40,215 nt of DNA from a virus, in the IMG/VR virus record IMGVR_UViG_3300047173_000096, positions 1 through 40,215 of that record; one strand, given 5' to 3'. Of the stretch, positions 21,509-30,368 are shown piece after piece (positions within the stretch are counted from its first letter, which is position 1; each line of letters begins with the position of its first letter). The position numbers were made by a program, and so were the translations under genes. The notes under the pieces were generated by a model, which worked only from the letters and a program-made list of their open reading frames with translations, made no database searches and had not been told where the DNA came from.

Positions 21509-21527
21509 TCAAATAATTACTTTACAT
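21509..21527 (-). promoter_or_regulatory. 19-bp late-gene element upstream of the fibre operon
   Basis: Identical to 7569-7587. It lies between the divergent fibre operon (minus) and membrane-protein cluster (plus), immediately upstream of the fibre ribosome binding site AGGAGG. Confidence 0.7.
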
Positions 21528-21616
21528 GTATAACAAAAATTTTTTCCTGTATAGTCTTTTATTTACTTTCCTAAAAATTGTTTGTGAGCATATTATCAAA
21601 GACAAAAGGCAAAGAT

Positions 21617-21802
21617 ATGATAGCATTACCTCTTTTCTTAATCGTTATAGTAATATGGTGGGGCGTCATTAAAATACTCTCTGAATTTGAAACGATTTCT
21701 TTACAGTTAGAAAAAACATACTCACGTATTGATGAACATGCTAAAATGACAGAAGAAGCACATAAACATAATCTTGATGAAAAAAGAAAAAGCGAGAGAT
21801 AA
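21617..21802 (+). CDS. Membrane-anchored coiled-coil miniprotein, cluster 2 member A
   Basis: 61 residues from ATG 21617. An N-terminal transmembrane helix (ALPLFLIVIVIWWGVIKIL) is followed by a charged helix with KTYSRIDEHAKMTEEAH. It is first in a plus-strand cluster of eight mini-genes. No family recognised. Confidence 0.6.
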   Translation: MIALPLFLIVIVIWWGVIKILSEFETISLQLEKTYSRIDEHAKMTEEAHKHNLDEKRKSER

Positions 21803-21804
21803 AT

Positions 21805-22050
21805 ATGGACTGGATTCAAGTTGCTACAATAATAGGCGTGAATATAGCATTATTTGGTGGTTTAGCCTCTTTGATCATTTGGGTTGTTAATAAATTAGAT
21901 AAAGATGTCGATAAAATTGGATCAAAAATGGATGCTTTTGAAAGAAGAATGGATGCTTTTGAAAGAAGAATGGATGGTCACGCTGCTAGAATCGATCAAT
22001 TATATCAAATGTTTGTCGATTTATTGAAGGAAAGAAGCGGGAGATTATGA
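21805..22050 (+). CDS. Membrane-anchored coiled-coil miniprotein, cluster 2 member B
   Basis: 81 residues beginning MDWIQVATIIGVNIALFGGL, similar to the start of 10303-10542. After the membrane helix come heptads of the MDAFERR type, two of which are encoded by an exact 21-base tandem repeat at 21928-21969. It ends with a LYQMFVDLLKER helix. The next gene overlaps by 4 bases. Confidence 0.7.
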   Translation: MDWIQVATIIGVNIALFGGLASLIIWVVNKLDKDVDKIGSKMDAFERRMDAFERRMDGHAARIDQLYQMFVDLLKERSGRL

Positions 22051-22304
22051 TGGAAATTTGGAATTATTTAAATCAGCACTTTGATTTGCCACAATTGATT
22101 GCATTCGGTGTGATGCTTTGGGTTTTAAAATCTTTAATGGAAAAAAATCTAGATAAGAAATTTGAATCGATTGATAAAAGATTTGATAAACTTGAAGGAA
22201 GAGTATCAAAAATCGAAAATGATATGATTGAAGTTAAAACAATTCTTCGAATGAAAGAATGTTGTATGATTCAAGACGAACGTAAATTACCTAAAGTTGA
22301 ATAA
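22047..22304 (+). CDS. Membrane-anchored coiled-coil miniprotein, cluster 2 member C
   Basis: 85 residues. IWNYLNQHFDLPQLIAFGVM resembles the N-terminus of 10026-10274. A coiled coil (FESIDKRFDKLEGRVSKIEN) and a cysteine pair (MKECCMIQ) near the C-terminus match the RIEG-Cys type of cluster 1. Confidence 0.7.
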   Translation: MMEIWNYLNQHFDLPQLIAFGVMLWVLKSLMEKNLDKKFESIDKRFDKLEGRVSKIENDMIEVKTILRMKECCMIQDERKLPKVE

Positions 22305-22324
22305 TATGGAAGCGGGAGATAAAT

Positions 22325-22540
22325 ATGGATGTAGATTTAACGGTTATCCTCACAGGAATTGGAACAGTTATAACAATTGTAGGAGCAAATATCGCACTCA
22401 TTTCTTGGTTAAGGTCTGACATGAAATCATTCGAACAAGAAATAAGAAGTTGGAAAGAAGAAATTAATAAGGATATGAAGGATTTTCACGGTAGATTATG
22501 CGCTATCGAAGAAAAGAATAAAGGAAAACAAAATGCATAA
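22325..22540 (+). CDS. Membrane-anchored coiled-coil miniprotein, cluster 2 member D (DFHGRL type)
   Basis: 71 residues. A membrane helix (ILTGIGTVITIVGANIALIS) is followed by WLRSDMK, a charged helix and KDFHGRLCAIEEKNKG. WLR and DFHGRL are shared with 10303-10542. GGGAGAT lies upstream. Function unknown. Confidence 0.7.
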   Translation: MDVDLTVILTGIGTVITIVGANIALISWLRSDMKSFEQEIRSWKEEINKDMKDFHGRLCAIEEKNKGKQNA

Positions 22541-22649
22541 CAAAGAAATCAATGAATATGAAAATTTGAAAAAACTAAAAAAAATTATAGAATATAATGA
22601 TATCGAAAAATTTACTAAAGAAAAAATATGGAAAAAGAAGAAGTATTAA
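22533..22649 (+). CDS. 38-residue lysine-rich peptide
   Basis: ATG 22533 overlaps the previous gene by 8 bases and its end overlaps the next by 22. Segments ENLKKLKKIIEYND and EKIWKKKKY make a basic helix. AAGGA precedes it. Real only if the tight overlaps mean translational coupling. Confidence 0.35.
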   Translation: MHNKEINEYENLKKLKKIIEYNDIEKFTKEKIWKKKKY

Positions 22650-22828
22650 AATCAAATAAACTGACTAACTTTTTGATTATTGGTGAATGGATTACAATAG
22701 TGGGTCTTTTTGTTGCCACATTTTCCTTTACACAGGGAGAAATCCGAGAACAATGCAAAAGAAGTGATGATTTATATAAAGAGTTTATTGCTTTAGTCAA
22801 AGAAGTTAAAGCTGAACGTAAAGGATAA
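22628..22828 (+). CDS. Membrane-anchored miniprotein, cluster 2 member E
   Basis: 66 residues. A single transmembrane helix with FLIIGEWITIVGLFVATFSF near 15-35 is followed by a charged helix containing YKEFIALVKEVKAE. It is a looser relative of its neighbours, without DFHGRL or RIEG. Confidence 0.55.
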   Translation: MEKEEVLKSNKLTNFLIIGEWITIVGLFVATFSFTQGEIREQCKRSDDLYKEFIALVKEVKAERKG

Positions 22829-22830
22829 AT

Positions 22831-22947
22831 ATGTTTGATTTAGCTAATATTTTTGATTGGAAAGACACTTTTATTACATTGATTATTGGAACTTCTTATA
22901 TCTGGGGTTATTACGCTTATCGATTAGTTTCTTGGCTTGATCTTTGA
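22831..22947 (+). CDS. 38-residue membrane peptide
   Basis: ATG 22831 to TGA 22945. One hydrophobic helix (FITLIIGTSYIWGYYAY) with acidic N-terminus. It starts three bases after its upstream neighbour, with AAGGAT before it. Confidence 0.45.
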   Translation: MFDLANIFDWKDTFITLIIGTSYIWGYYAYRLVSWLDL

Positions 22948-22976
22948 ATCAAGAAACATTGCACTGGAGAAGTAAC

Positions 22977-23036
22977 ATGCACTTTTTATATTGTTTATTT
23001 GTCTTAGCAGCTATCTGGATATTCATAGAAAATTAA
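22977..23036 (+). CDS. 19-residue membrane micropeptide
   Basis: GGAGA lies 5-9 bases before ATG 22977. The product is nearly all hydrophobic (FLYCLFVLAAIWIFI). Its stop overlaps that of the converging ejection-protein gene by 4 bases. The good ribosome binding site is the main support. Confidence 0.35.
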   Translation: MHFLYCLFVLAAIWIFIEN

Positions 23037-24811
23037 TCCCAATCTCCACTAAAGATTTCTAATTCTTCCATCATATCATCCATAAAGTTTTCCATACTTC
23101 CGAACTCTTGATTAATCAGCTTATTTATTTTCGCAAAGTCTTTCTTAAGAAGATTGTATGAACCATCAGCAGCATGTTTCAATGTCAGTTTGTAAACTTC
23201 TCTTGTAGCTGGTCTTGTTAGAAGAACTCCTTGTATCCGTTTTCCTAGAGCTGGAGCTATTGCTAGCATTGCACCTTTCAAGTTGTGAGGCATTAAAACA
23301 AAAGGAGCCATCTGCCCCCAGCTCTTAACTTCATTTGCTATTGCTGGACTTCTTAAATCGAGAAATTTAGCCATTTTCTCTTGAGCTTCTTGACCATATT
23401 TAGCTATCTCCTCCAGATCTTTAATTCCTTGAGCGCTCATATTCCGTCTAAGGAAATTCCCTTTTTTAGATTTCAGAAGCTTATCTAGTTCTTTAGGACT
23501 ATAAGTATCTCCCTTGAATGCTTTCGATAAGAGACTTTCTGTTTGATTTAGTTTGGACTTCTCATGATAGATTTTGTTTGCTGCTTTGAATGAATTAGCT
23601 ACGTCTTTATTCCCTTGTTTCTCCATTGCTCCAACTAATTCATCTTTTAAAAATTCATAGGTCTTACGAACTTGTTCTTCCTTTCCAGAAAATTCAGGTT
23701 TCTTATAGATTGACTTCATGTCTGCGTTGTAATTCATATGCTGGTTGATCAATTGCTCTGAGGAAGGATTAGCGACTTTAAGAATGTCTCTTTCGTCTTC
23801 TAGAAGTTTGATTGCAGCTTTTTGTGAATCACTAGGTGATGGAGCTAAAGATTCTATTCGACTGATTTCTTTATCAATGTTTTTTACTATATCATCTGTC
23901 TTTATTGATTTCGGTTTAGCTTGTGCCATTTGTCGAGTAACATTATAAGCGTGTTCACCTAAAGCATCGAGATTAACTCCCCTTTCTTGAAGACGTTTTA
24001 CTGGGAGTTCATTGCGTACAACTTGATTTAATGCTTCTTTTCCTGAAATATTGAATGCATCTTTTAAGCGATTTTCTGTGGATTTAAATAATCTTCCCTT
24101 AAGAGCTGGTTCTCTCTCTTTAACCATGAATTCTAAAAAAGGGAGAGCATGTTTCTGTGCAGTTTTCTCTAATCCTTGACCAGCTTTACTTAATAATCTT
24201 GGCGCTTTTTCAATGATCGCTGGCGATAAACTTGCAATGTCTCCAATAACTTCGGCTTTTCCTTCACCTACACCTGCACCTCGTAATGCTGCTGTAGTTC
24301 CCGCGGCTATTGCTCCTGCGGTTGCTTTCTTAGCTAATCCACCAGGAGTAAATACGGCCACTTCAGAAAGTTGTTTCGCTCCTCTTCCAAGTTTTGTCTT
24401 TGGTTCGAGAGAAATGCCTGTTGCTTCTTCGAATCCTTTTTCTGCGAGCTCTTGTGTAGGAATGAATCTTGATGCTTCGAAAACATCTCTTACATACTTT
24501 TCTCGATCGAATGGCTTTCCTGCTTTGTGAAAGGTTTCTTCTAGCTCATCTATATCGGATAACCCCTCGCCTATCATGCCTAGTTTTAAAACGTCAGCAG
24601 GCCATGTAAAAAGCTTTAAAGCGCCTCTTCCGGTTTGAGTAAAAATATCGCCAATAGTTTCAGCCCACGATGGTTCTTCTTTTGCTTTGGATGCTTCTTT
24701 TTCTAAATCAAATCCAGCGTTATCAAATTCATCATCTTTCTGTTTTTCTACTTGTTCTAAATCAATACCACGTGACTCAAAATCATCATCCGCTTGAACT
24801 GGGCTTACCAT
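23033..24811 (-). CDS. Putative internal virion / DNA ejection protein (large)
   Basis: 592 residues from ATG 24811, which has GAGG 8 bases upstream; ATG 24820 is an alternative. It is long, mostly helical and Ala/Lys/Glu-rich with a hydrophobic segment around 160-185 (AGAIAAGTTAALRGAGVG), as in P22 gp16-like ejection proteins. It overlaps the preceding gene by 7 bases. It would be injected with the DNA to help cross the envelope. Confidence 0.65.
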   Translation of the reverse strand: MVSPVQADDDFESRGIDLEQVEKQKDDEFDNAGFDLEKEASKAKEEPSWAETIGDIFTQTGRGALKLFTWPADVLKLGMIGEGLSDIDELEETFHKAGKPFDREKYVRDVFEASRFIPTQELAEKGFEEATGISLEPKTKLGRGAKQLSEVAVFTPGGLAKKATAGAIAAGTTAALRGAGVGEGKAEVIGDIASLSPAIIEKAPRLLSKAGQGLEKTAQKHALPFLEFMVKEREPALKGRLFKSTENRLKDAFNISGKEALNQVVRNELPVKRLQERGVNLDALGEHAYNVTRQMAQAKPKSIKTDDIVKNIDKEISRIESLAPSPSDSQKAAIKLLEDERDILKVANPSSEQLINQHMNYNADMKSIYKKPEFSGKEEQVRKTYEFLKDELVGAMEKQGNKDVANSFKAANKIYHEKSKLNQTESLLSKAFKGDTYSPKELDKLLKSKKGNFLRRNMSAQGIKDLEEIAKYGQEAQEKMAKFLDLRSPAIANEVKSWGQMAPFVLMPHNLKGAMLAIAPALGKRIQGVLLTRPATREVYKLTLKHAADGSYNLLKKDFAKINKLINQEFGSMENFMDDMMEELEIFSGDWD

Positions 24812-26172
24812 TGTGTCCATCCTCTTGCTTTAGCTTCTTTTGCATCAGTTGGATTGAAAGCTTTGAATGTTCCGGTCTTTGGATTCTGCATCAATGTTGT
24901 GCCTTTGAATTTAGGATCTTTTGCCATCAAGTCCATGTAATCGCTAGCTTTATCAAGGTTATTAATCTTATCGATGATTTGAGCTTCTCTTTTTGAAGTC
25001 TTATCATCTACCACTCGCTGAATGTCAGAATAGCTAGCGTTTCTTCCATAATGCTTCAATCCATTCTCTAGCTCTTTATCATGAACAATCTGCAATTCTT
25101 CCATGAGTTTCATTTGTTCAATTATTAGTCTTCGTCCTTCTTCACTATTCATTAGAGTTGGAAGTCTGGATTTAAAAGCAGTTACGTCAAAGTTTGTCAC
25201 TCTAGAACCGAAGTAATTCTTTGCATCGATAAGAAAATCATTCATTGTCTTTACAAAATCTTGTGTCTCTTTGTTTACCAATCCGGTTAGCTGAGCTAAT
25301 GGCCACGGTTCACCAGTTTCAGGATTAATTACTAAACTGCCAACTCCTTCAGGAAGTTTTTTACTATTGTTTAGATTTGTCAATCGTCCATAGCGAATCA
25401 TTGCATTGGTATGAGAATTAGTTTTGTCTTTTGTAGCTTGGAGAATTTTGTTATTTTCCTTCTGATTACCTGATCTCCATTTTTCTCTTTCAGCATAGGT
25501 TGTCTCGGCTGGTGGAGGAATTTCTGGCCACTCTTCTTTTTTAGGTGTAGGTGGTATTTCTGCTGCAACAGACTCTATTGGAGCGTTAACTTCTTCTTCT
25601 GGAGGAACTGATGCTTCAAGTGTCGCTTCTGGTGTTTTAGGAGGAGGTATAGGAACTTCCCCTTCTGCACCTGCTTTAGGAATCGGTTGTCTTATTCCAC
25701 GAGCTTTCAATTCATTATGTTCTGCGGTAAGCCTATTCTGTACACTTGGAGGAGATTGAACATAAATATCGGCTATATAATCTGGATATCCATCAGCAAT
25801 GAGACTTTCTTTAAGGGCTTCTGTATCTTGTTCTGATTTCTTTCCTAGAGAAGCAACGCGGTTTTTTTCTTTATTAATCTCTTCTTGAGCTATTGCTTTT
25901 CTTTTCAATTCTTCAAACTCAGAAACGCCTAAATAATTCTTCAATGCAGTCTGTTTTGCTTGAGGTGAATAAGTTCTGGTTCCTGTAATCGCATCAAGTA
26001 TCTGCCTAGGCGAAGCATTCTGACCAAGGTTTTGTATTGAATTTCTTAATGCTTTTTCATCGGCTGCTGTTTCACCACTTATACGATGTCTCTCAGAAGT
26101 TTCATGTATCACATCTCCTAAACCTCTAAATGCGCCTTCCGATTGATCTGTTCTTTTTACTACTGTTACCAT
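24805..26172 (-). CDS. Putative internal virion / ejection protein (medium)
   Basis: 455 residues. Helical ends flank a central Pro/Glu-rich flexible stretch (about 175-225, with VPIPPPKTPEATLEASVPP). The C-terminal half is charged coiled coil. In gene order it corresponds to P22 gp20-like proteins. Function is inferred from position and composition. Confidence 0.6.
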   Translation of the reverse strand: MVTVVKRTDQSEGAFRGLGDVIHETSERHRISGETAADEKALRNSIQNLGQNASPRQILDAITGTRTYSPQAKQTALKNYLGVSEFEELKRKAIAQEEINKEKNRVASLGKKSEQDTEALKESLIADGYPDYIADIYVQSPPSVQNRLTAEHNELKARGIRQPIPKAGAEGEVPIPPPKTPEATLEASVPPEEEVNAPIESVAAEIPPTPKKEEWPEIPPPAETTYAEREKWRSGNQKENNKILQATKDKTNSHTNAMIRYGRLTNLNNSKKLPEGVGSLVINPETGEPWPLAQLTGLVNKETQDFVKTMNDFLIDAKNYFGSRVTNFDVTAFKSRLPTLMNSEEGRRLIIEQMKLMEELQIVHDKELENGLKHYGRNASYSDIQRVVDDKTSKREAQIIDKINNLDKASDYMDLMAKDPKFKGTTLMQNPKTGTFKAFNPTDAKEAKARGWTQW

Positions 26173-26180
26173 TTTTCACC

Positions 26181-26750
26181 TCACGGTACTATTGCTTGTG
26201 CTGCTCTTAATACATCAGGGGATGCTCCTCCACCTCCGCCTCCACCACCAAATAAGCCACCACCACTTGTTATGCTCTTAGCTGCACCTGTGACTAATTC
26301 AGTTCCAAATTTCTGCAATGCTCCTGTAGTTCCCTGCTGATAGATATTCTCGAAATTCCTCTGGCCTAACAAATTCTCTAATCCTTGTTGTCTTTGTCCT
26401 TGCTTATTCAGTTGAGCTTGATACATCAGTTGTGCCAATTGAGATTGTAAGTCTGATGCAGCTCCAGCTTCTGCTCTTTGACGACCTGATCCTAATACTT
26501 GATTTCCCGCAATAAACTTCTCTTGTAACTGTGGCAAAATGTTCTCGCGAAAATTCTTTAATGCTGGTTCAGTGATTCCTTTATTAAATTCCTGTTCATT
26601 GAAAGCGCCAAAGATATCTGCAAAAGGTCCTGTACCATTCTCTAATCCTTCTTTAATCAAAGCTTGAATCTGCTCTTGCTCGGGTGTGACAGTCTTAGCT
26701 TTTTTAATTTTATCCTTTTTTCCTGTGAGCCATTCTTTAAAACCAGGCAT
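26181..26750 (-). CDS. Putative ejection protein (small, glycine-rich C-terminus)
   Basis: 189 residues. Basic N-terminus (MPGFKEWLTGKKDKIKKA), Gln-rich helical centre (LMYQAQLNKQGQRQQG) and a C-terminal run of about ten glycines near 165-175. Together with the next two genes it forms a three-gene ejection set like P22 7-20-16. Confidence 0.6.
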   Translation of the reverse strand: MPGFKEWLTGKKDKIKKAKTVTPEQEQIQALIKEGLENGTGPFADIFGAFNEQEFNKGITEPALKNFRENILPQLQEKFIAGNQVLGSGRQRAEAGAASDLQSQLAQLMYQAQLNKQGQRQQGLENLLGQRNFENIYQQGTTGALQKFGTELVTGAAKSITSGGGLFGGGGGGGGASPDVLRAAQAIVP

Positions 26751-26758
26751 AATTTACC

Positions 26759-27244
26759 TCAATTCTTTGTATAATAAATTGTTACGCTAAATAAATAGCC
26801 ATTCCATGTATTGTTACCAGCATTTATATAAACATTTGTATTGTCTATAAATAAACCCAAACTATTAAGTAATGTAGTTGGATCTAAGTATGGCAATGGT
26901 AATCCAAATCCTGTCAAAGGGAAAGCATTCTGTGCTGTTCCTTGTATTTCAACCACTACAACTATCGGAGGAGTAATTCCGTGTGGGTAAGGCGTCACTG
27001 CACTTCCTACAATCACTCCACTAATAGTCTTTTTCCAGATAGCTCTTCCATTTATCCAAGTGAATGAAGTCATCCTTTCTCGTGTAAAATAGCTTTCATC
27101 ATCAATTGTCGCATTTACAGAGTTTGCTATTTCAATATGATCTGATTCCAGCTGAGATTGAAATTCAAGTCTTGCCTGTTCAGGTGTCTGATCATCAGGC
27201 TTCTTTTCACTAGTAGAGTAAGCAAAATTAGGTGCTAGTTTCAT
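26759..27244 (-). CDS. Tail-associated protein
   Basis: 161 residues. The N-terminus is helical (TPEQARLEFQSQLESDHIEI). The C-terminal beta-rich domain has YPHGITPPIVVVVEIQ and GYLFSVTIYYTKN, as in small tail proteins encoded beside P22-type stabilisation genes. Family not identified. Confidence 0.55.
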   Translation of the reverse strand: MKLAPNFAYSTSEKKPDDQTPEQARLEFQSQLESDHIEIANSVNATIDDESYFTRERMTSFTWINGRAIWKKTISGVIVGSAVTPYPHGITPPIVVVVEIQGTAQNAFPLTGFGLPLPYLDPTTLLNSLGLFIDNTNVYINAGNNTWNGYLFSVTIYYTKN

Positions 27245-27437
27245 GCTCCTCCACGGCTAATGCAGGCTTCATGAAATCATGCTGAATAATGAACTCAACA
27301 AGATCGTTCGCGGCAGATTCGTTGTCAAAAGTATAAACTCTTCTTTTCTCAGGTCTTCCATCTTTACCAGCGTAGTATTCAAAAACAGAGTAATACTTGT
27401 ATTTCTTTGGTTCTTCCCATTCATATTTATTTCTCAT
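27228..27437 (-). CDS. Small protein, 69 residues
   Basis: Charged and aromatic (YEWEEPKKYKYYSVFEYY). It overlaps both neighbours, by 4 and 17 bases. Not recognised; possibly a head-tail assembly factor by position. Confidence 0.55.
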   Translation of the reverse strand: MRNKYEWEEPKKYKYYSVFEYYAGKDGRPEKRRVYTFDNESAANDLVEFIIQHDFMKPALAVEEHETST

Positions 27438-29788
27438 TGGAATATCCTTCCTGCTGGTTTCATGTAGAGAACCATCGCATGAATATAGATTGGCTGATCA
27501 TCTGTTGAAGCTTCTAAGTCAGCTACTTGTTGATAGAATCGAATGGTATGTTCTTTTCCTACTGCTCCGACATATATTCTTTTCCATACTTTTGTCTGAT
27601 TTGTATTAGGACTCATGGCATCAGTAGTATTGAAAGTGAGAATCGTCTCTTGATAAAAACCTGCTGGATTTCCGCTGCTGTCAATATAAAGCTGATCACT
27701 AATGTAAAATTGTACCCTCAGTGTAGCATCGGCATCGGCAGAGACAAACAAATCAAGATAACCAAGTCTTGCCAATTGTCCTTGATCGATAAAGGGATTG
27801 AAATTTGCACTAATCACACTCATCACAACAGGCTCAGGAGTAGTAGTGCTATCCCCAGCTACAGTTTGTGTATTTCCAGAATTAAGTTCATAGACAGAAT
27901 CAAACTGGTCACCACCTAAATCAATTAATGCATTGCTTTGTAGATTGTATGCTCCCCACGTGGATGCCATATCTTCCCATTTCGTGAATGTAGTCCCCCA
28001 TGTAGGAACATTGATGATTCGTCCAAATCCTAAACAACTCATTGGGAAAGAATAGATAGCGTAAGTATTGTCAATATAACTAAAAGAAAGAATATTATCA
28101 GAAGCTGTAACAGACAATTCACCGGCAGGTACGCTATTGTAGCAAAGCCATCCTTCTTTCAAATCATCAAATCTTTCACCATAACATTGTTGTACACTTG
28201 TTTGATTCATGTAAGGTGTGGGAGTCTCTAAGGCAAGTCTATATGGATCGGTAAAGTCAGGGATAATCTCATCGACTCTCTGTACGTTAGTTGAATCAGA
28301 GGCAAAAGAACCTACGATTCCTGGACGTCCAACAGAAGAAAACCATGTGTCATAATTGATAGTAGAATAAGGAGCATCGCAATCCCATACACTGTTTCTT
28401 GAATCAAATCTGAAGGGACTAAACGCATCTCCTGTGTATCGAAAAGCTCTCTCTGAAGAAGCAAATCGTATCATCAAATCTGAGTTAATAAATCCTATAG
28501 CTCTTATTGGCTCACTTGTCGGAGCTTGCAAATTGCCCGCATTATTGGCTGTAGTAAAATCTAACGGATTTTCTGCAACTGACCAAAATACCGTACTAAC
28601 TGCTTGTACTCCATTGACTGTCACAGAAATTAAAAGTAATCTCTCTCGATTAGTAAATACATGAAGGCATTTTGAAATGTCGTAAGCTGGAACTCCACCT
28701 GTAGCAGTCACATTTTTTGTAGTCAGATTCGTATTTAGATATTTTATTGAAGTCCCATCGTAATATTGAATAGGATCAACACTATTGGTAAAGAAAGCTT
28801 TGAATTGATAATTTGTTAAACTAAAGAAATTAGAAATTGTTCCTGTGAAATGATTACCATAAACGCCTGCTGTTGAATCGAAAACATTTCCTGAGGCAGG
28901 AGCAACTGTAAATGTAATTGTGTAGGCTCCAGTGGCATAGTTGATAAAACTTAATGCACTATTAACATTTGTACCACTCAAAGAACCAAAGCCGTTATCT
29001 GATATGTTGCTAACAAAAACTCCGCCGGACGTATATTGAATGAAATGTACAGTCCCAGGAGTAATGAGATTTGCTGTCAAAGTTCCAGTAAACGTTAACG
29101 TAGCTTCATCACCTGTAAATACTGCTGATTGATAATAGTCATGAGGTATTTCACTAACCACCTGTATGGCTTGCGGTGGCTGAGACAAAACGCCGAAATT
29201 ACTAACGATGAGCCCTACTCGTTGCTGATCAAAGACCATGATTTGTTGAGAGCCATTAGATGCGAAGTATTGCTTAATACCCATGATGGCATAAAGAGTC
29301 GGAGTCCCCATTGAGTTAACTGGCTGAGAATCCCATTGAAAGAAAACGTTGCTATAAATACCAGCAGGAGGAGCTACCATAAAATTCAATGTAACGACCA
29401 AGGTTGAAAGATTTACTGTTCCGGTACCTCCATTAGACCCTTGCAAATCTATGAGCGTAGGAGAAGCGTCTGATAGGTAAGTGAACTTTTCTGCGGTGCT
29501 ACCCAATACAAGCGTTCCATATCCTAAGAAATTTGAACTTGTGGGCGTTGTGGGTAATGTTGTCGTGAAGGTTGTCGTTGCACCATCAGGATTAGGAGTC
29601 ATCTTTACTTCAGTTCTATAACTCATCTTTGCAAATAGTCTGTATCCTGCAATTTTTTCTAAGACACCACGATACAAATGTGCATTGACCATCGTTTGAT
29701 ATGCATCTTTCGGTAAAAGCCAAGGCTCAACCGCTTCATCAAAACCAGTGCGAAAATTACTGATAGCAAAAGGTTGATACTCTTTCAT
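27434..29788 (-). CDS. Tail stabilisation protein (P22 gp10-like)
   Basis: 784 residues. The opening, AISNFRTGFDEAVEPWLLPKD followed by AYQTMVNAHLYRGVLEKIAGY, is typical of phage stabilisation proteins that close the head-tail channel and nucleate tail assembly. Beta-sandwich inserts with the GTGTVNLSTLVVTLNF pattern lie in the N-terminal third, similar to an insert in 30369-31346. The gene overlaps both neighbours by 4 bases. Confidence 0.75.
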   Translation of the reverse strand: MKEYQPFAISNFRTGFDEAVEPWLLPKDAYQTMVNAHLYRGVLEKIAGYRLFAKMSYRTEVKMTPNPDGATTTFTTTLPTTPTSSNFLGYGTLVLGSTAEKFTYLSDASPTLIDLQGSNGGTGTVNLSTLVVTLNFMVAPPAGIYSNVFFQWDSQPVNSMGTPTLYAIMGIKQYFASNGSQQIMVFDQQRVGLIVSNFGVLSQPPQAIQVVSEIPHDYYQSAVFTGDEATLTFTGTLTANLITPGTVHFIQYTSGGVFVSNISDNGFGSLSGTNVNSALSFINYATGAYTITFTVAPASGNVFDSTAGVYGNHFTGTISNFFSLTNYQFKAFFTNSVDPIQYYDGTSIKYLNTNLTTKNVTATGGVPAYDISKCLHVFTNRERLLLISVTVNGVQAVSTVFWSVAENPLDFTTANNAGNLQAPTSEPIRAIGFINSDLMIRFASSERAFRYTGDAFSPFRFDSRNSVWDCDAPYSTINYDTWFSSVGRPGIVGSFASDSTNVQRVDEIIPDFTDPYRLALETPTPYMNQTSVQQCYGERFDDLKEGWLCYNSVPAGELSVTASDNILSFSYIDNTYAIYSFPMSCLGFGRIINVPTWGTTFTKWEDMASTWGAYNLQSNALIDLGGDQFDSVYELNSGNTQTVAGDSTTTPEPVVMSVISANFNPFIDQGQLARLGYLDLFVSADADATLRVQFYISDQLYIDSSGNPAGFYQETILTFNTTDAMSPNTNQTKVWKRIYVGAVGKEHTIRFYQQVADLEASTDDQPIYIHAMVLYMKPAGRIFQ

Positions 29789-30360
29789 GGTGTAGAATAA
29801 GTTATTACAAATTTATAACTACCGTTTAATGAACTACTGGTTGTTGCGGCTTGGATTGATAAACCTGAGGCAGTGATACTTATTCCTGGGTCACTTACAG
29901 TTCCTATTTGCAATACAGTATTACTGGAAACAAATTGGCCCATCGCTGATGCATTTACAGCTCCAATACCTCCAGGAGGAATTAAAAAATATGATCCACT
30001 CGAAAAAGCAGGGACTGTAAATACAGTTGTGGGACTAGTGGTTAAGTTTACAGAACCTGAAACCGTAACCGTTACAGCTTGATTAATTGGAAGGAAATAA
30101 GCTGTCGTTCCATTGAAGAATTTTGGCACTCCTCCATTTACATAATACATTCCATTTGTTCCGGCAGGCAAAGCAACAGGATCAGCTCTATTAGGCATTG
30201 ATGCTTGCAGGTGATATGTCTGCGTAGGATCAGTCGCATTCACCGGAAAATTATGTTCTTGGTTAACTGCCGCTTGAATGAATTGAAAGTTGGCTTCGAT
30301 AGGAGATTGTGTTGTTGAAATCTGTTGGTTTGCCTGAGGAACTGCATTTGTGTAAACCAT
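29785..30360 (-). CDS. Structural tail protein
   Basis: 191 residues, beta-rich and low in charge. A short helical N-terminus (TTQSPIEANFQFIQAAVN) precedes a domain with GTNGMYYVNGGVPKFFNG and repeated Thr/Ser/Val strands. Between the adaptor-like and stabilisation genes it may be a tail needle or fibre-attachment component. Confidence 0.55.
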   Translation of the reverse strand: MVYTNAVPQANQQISTTQSPIEANFQFIQAAVNQEHNFPVNATDPTQTYHLQASMPNRADPVALPAGTNGMYYVNGGVPKFFNGTTAYFLPINQAVTVTVSGSVNLTTSPTTVFTVPAFSSGSYFLIPPGGIGAVNASAMGQFVSSNTVLQIGTVSDPGISITASGLSIQAATTSSSLNGSYKFVITYSTP

Positions 30361-30368
30361 TGGGCCTC

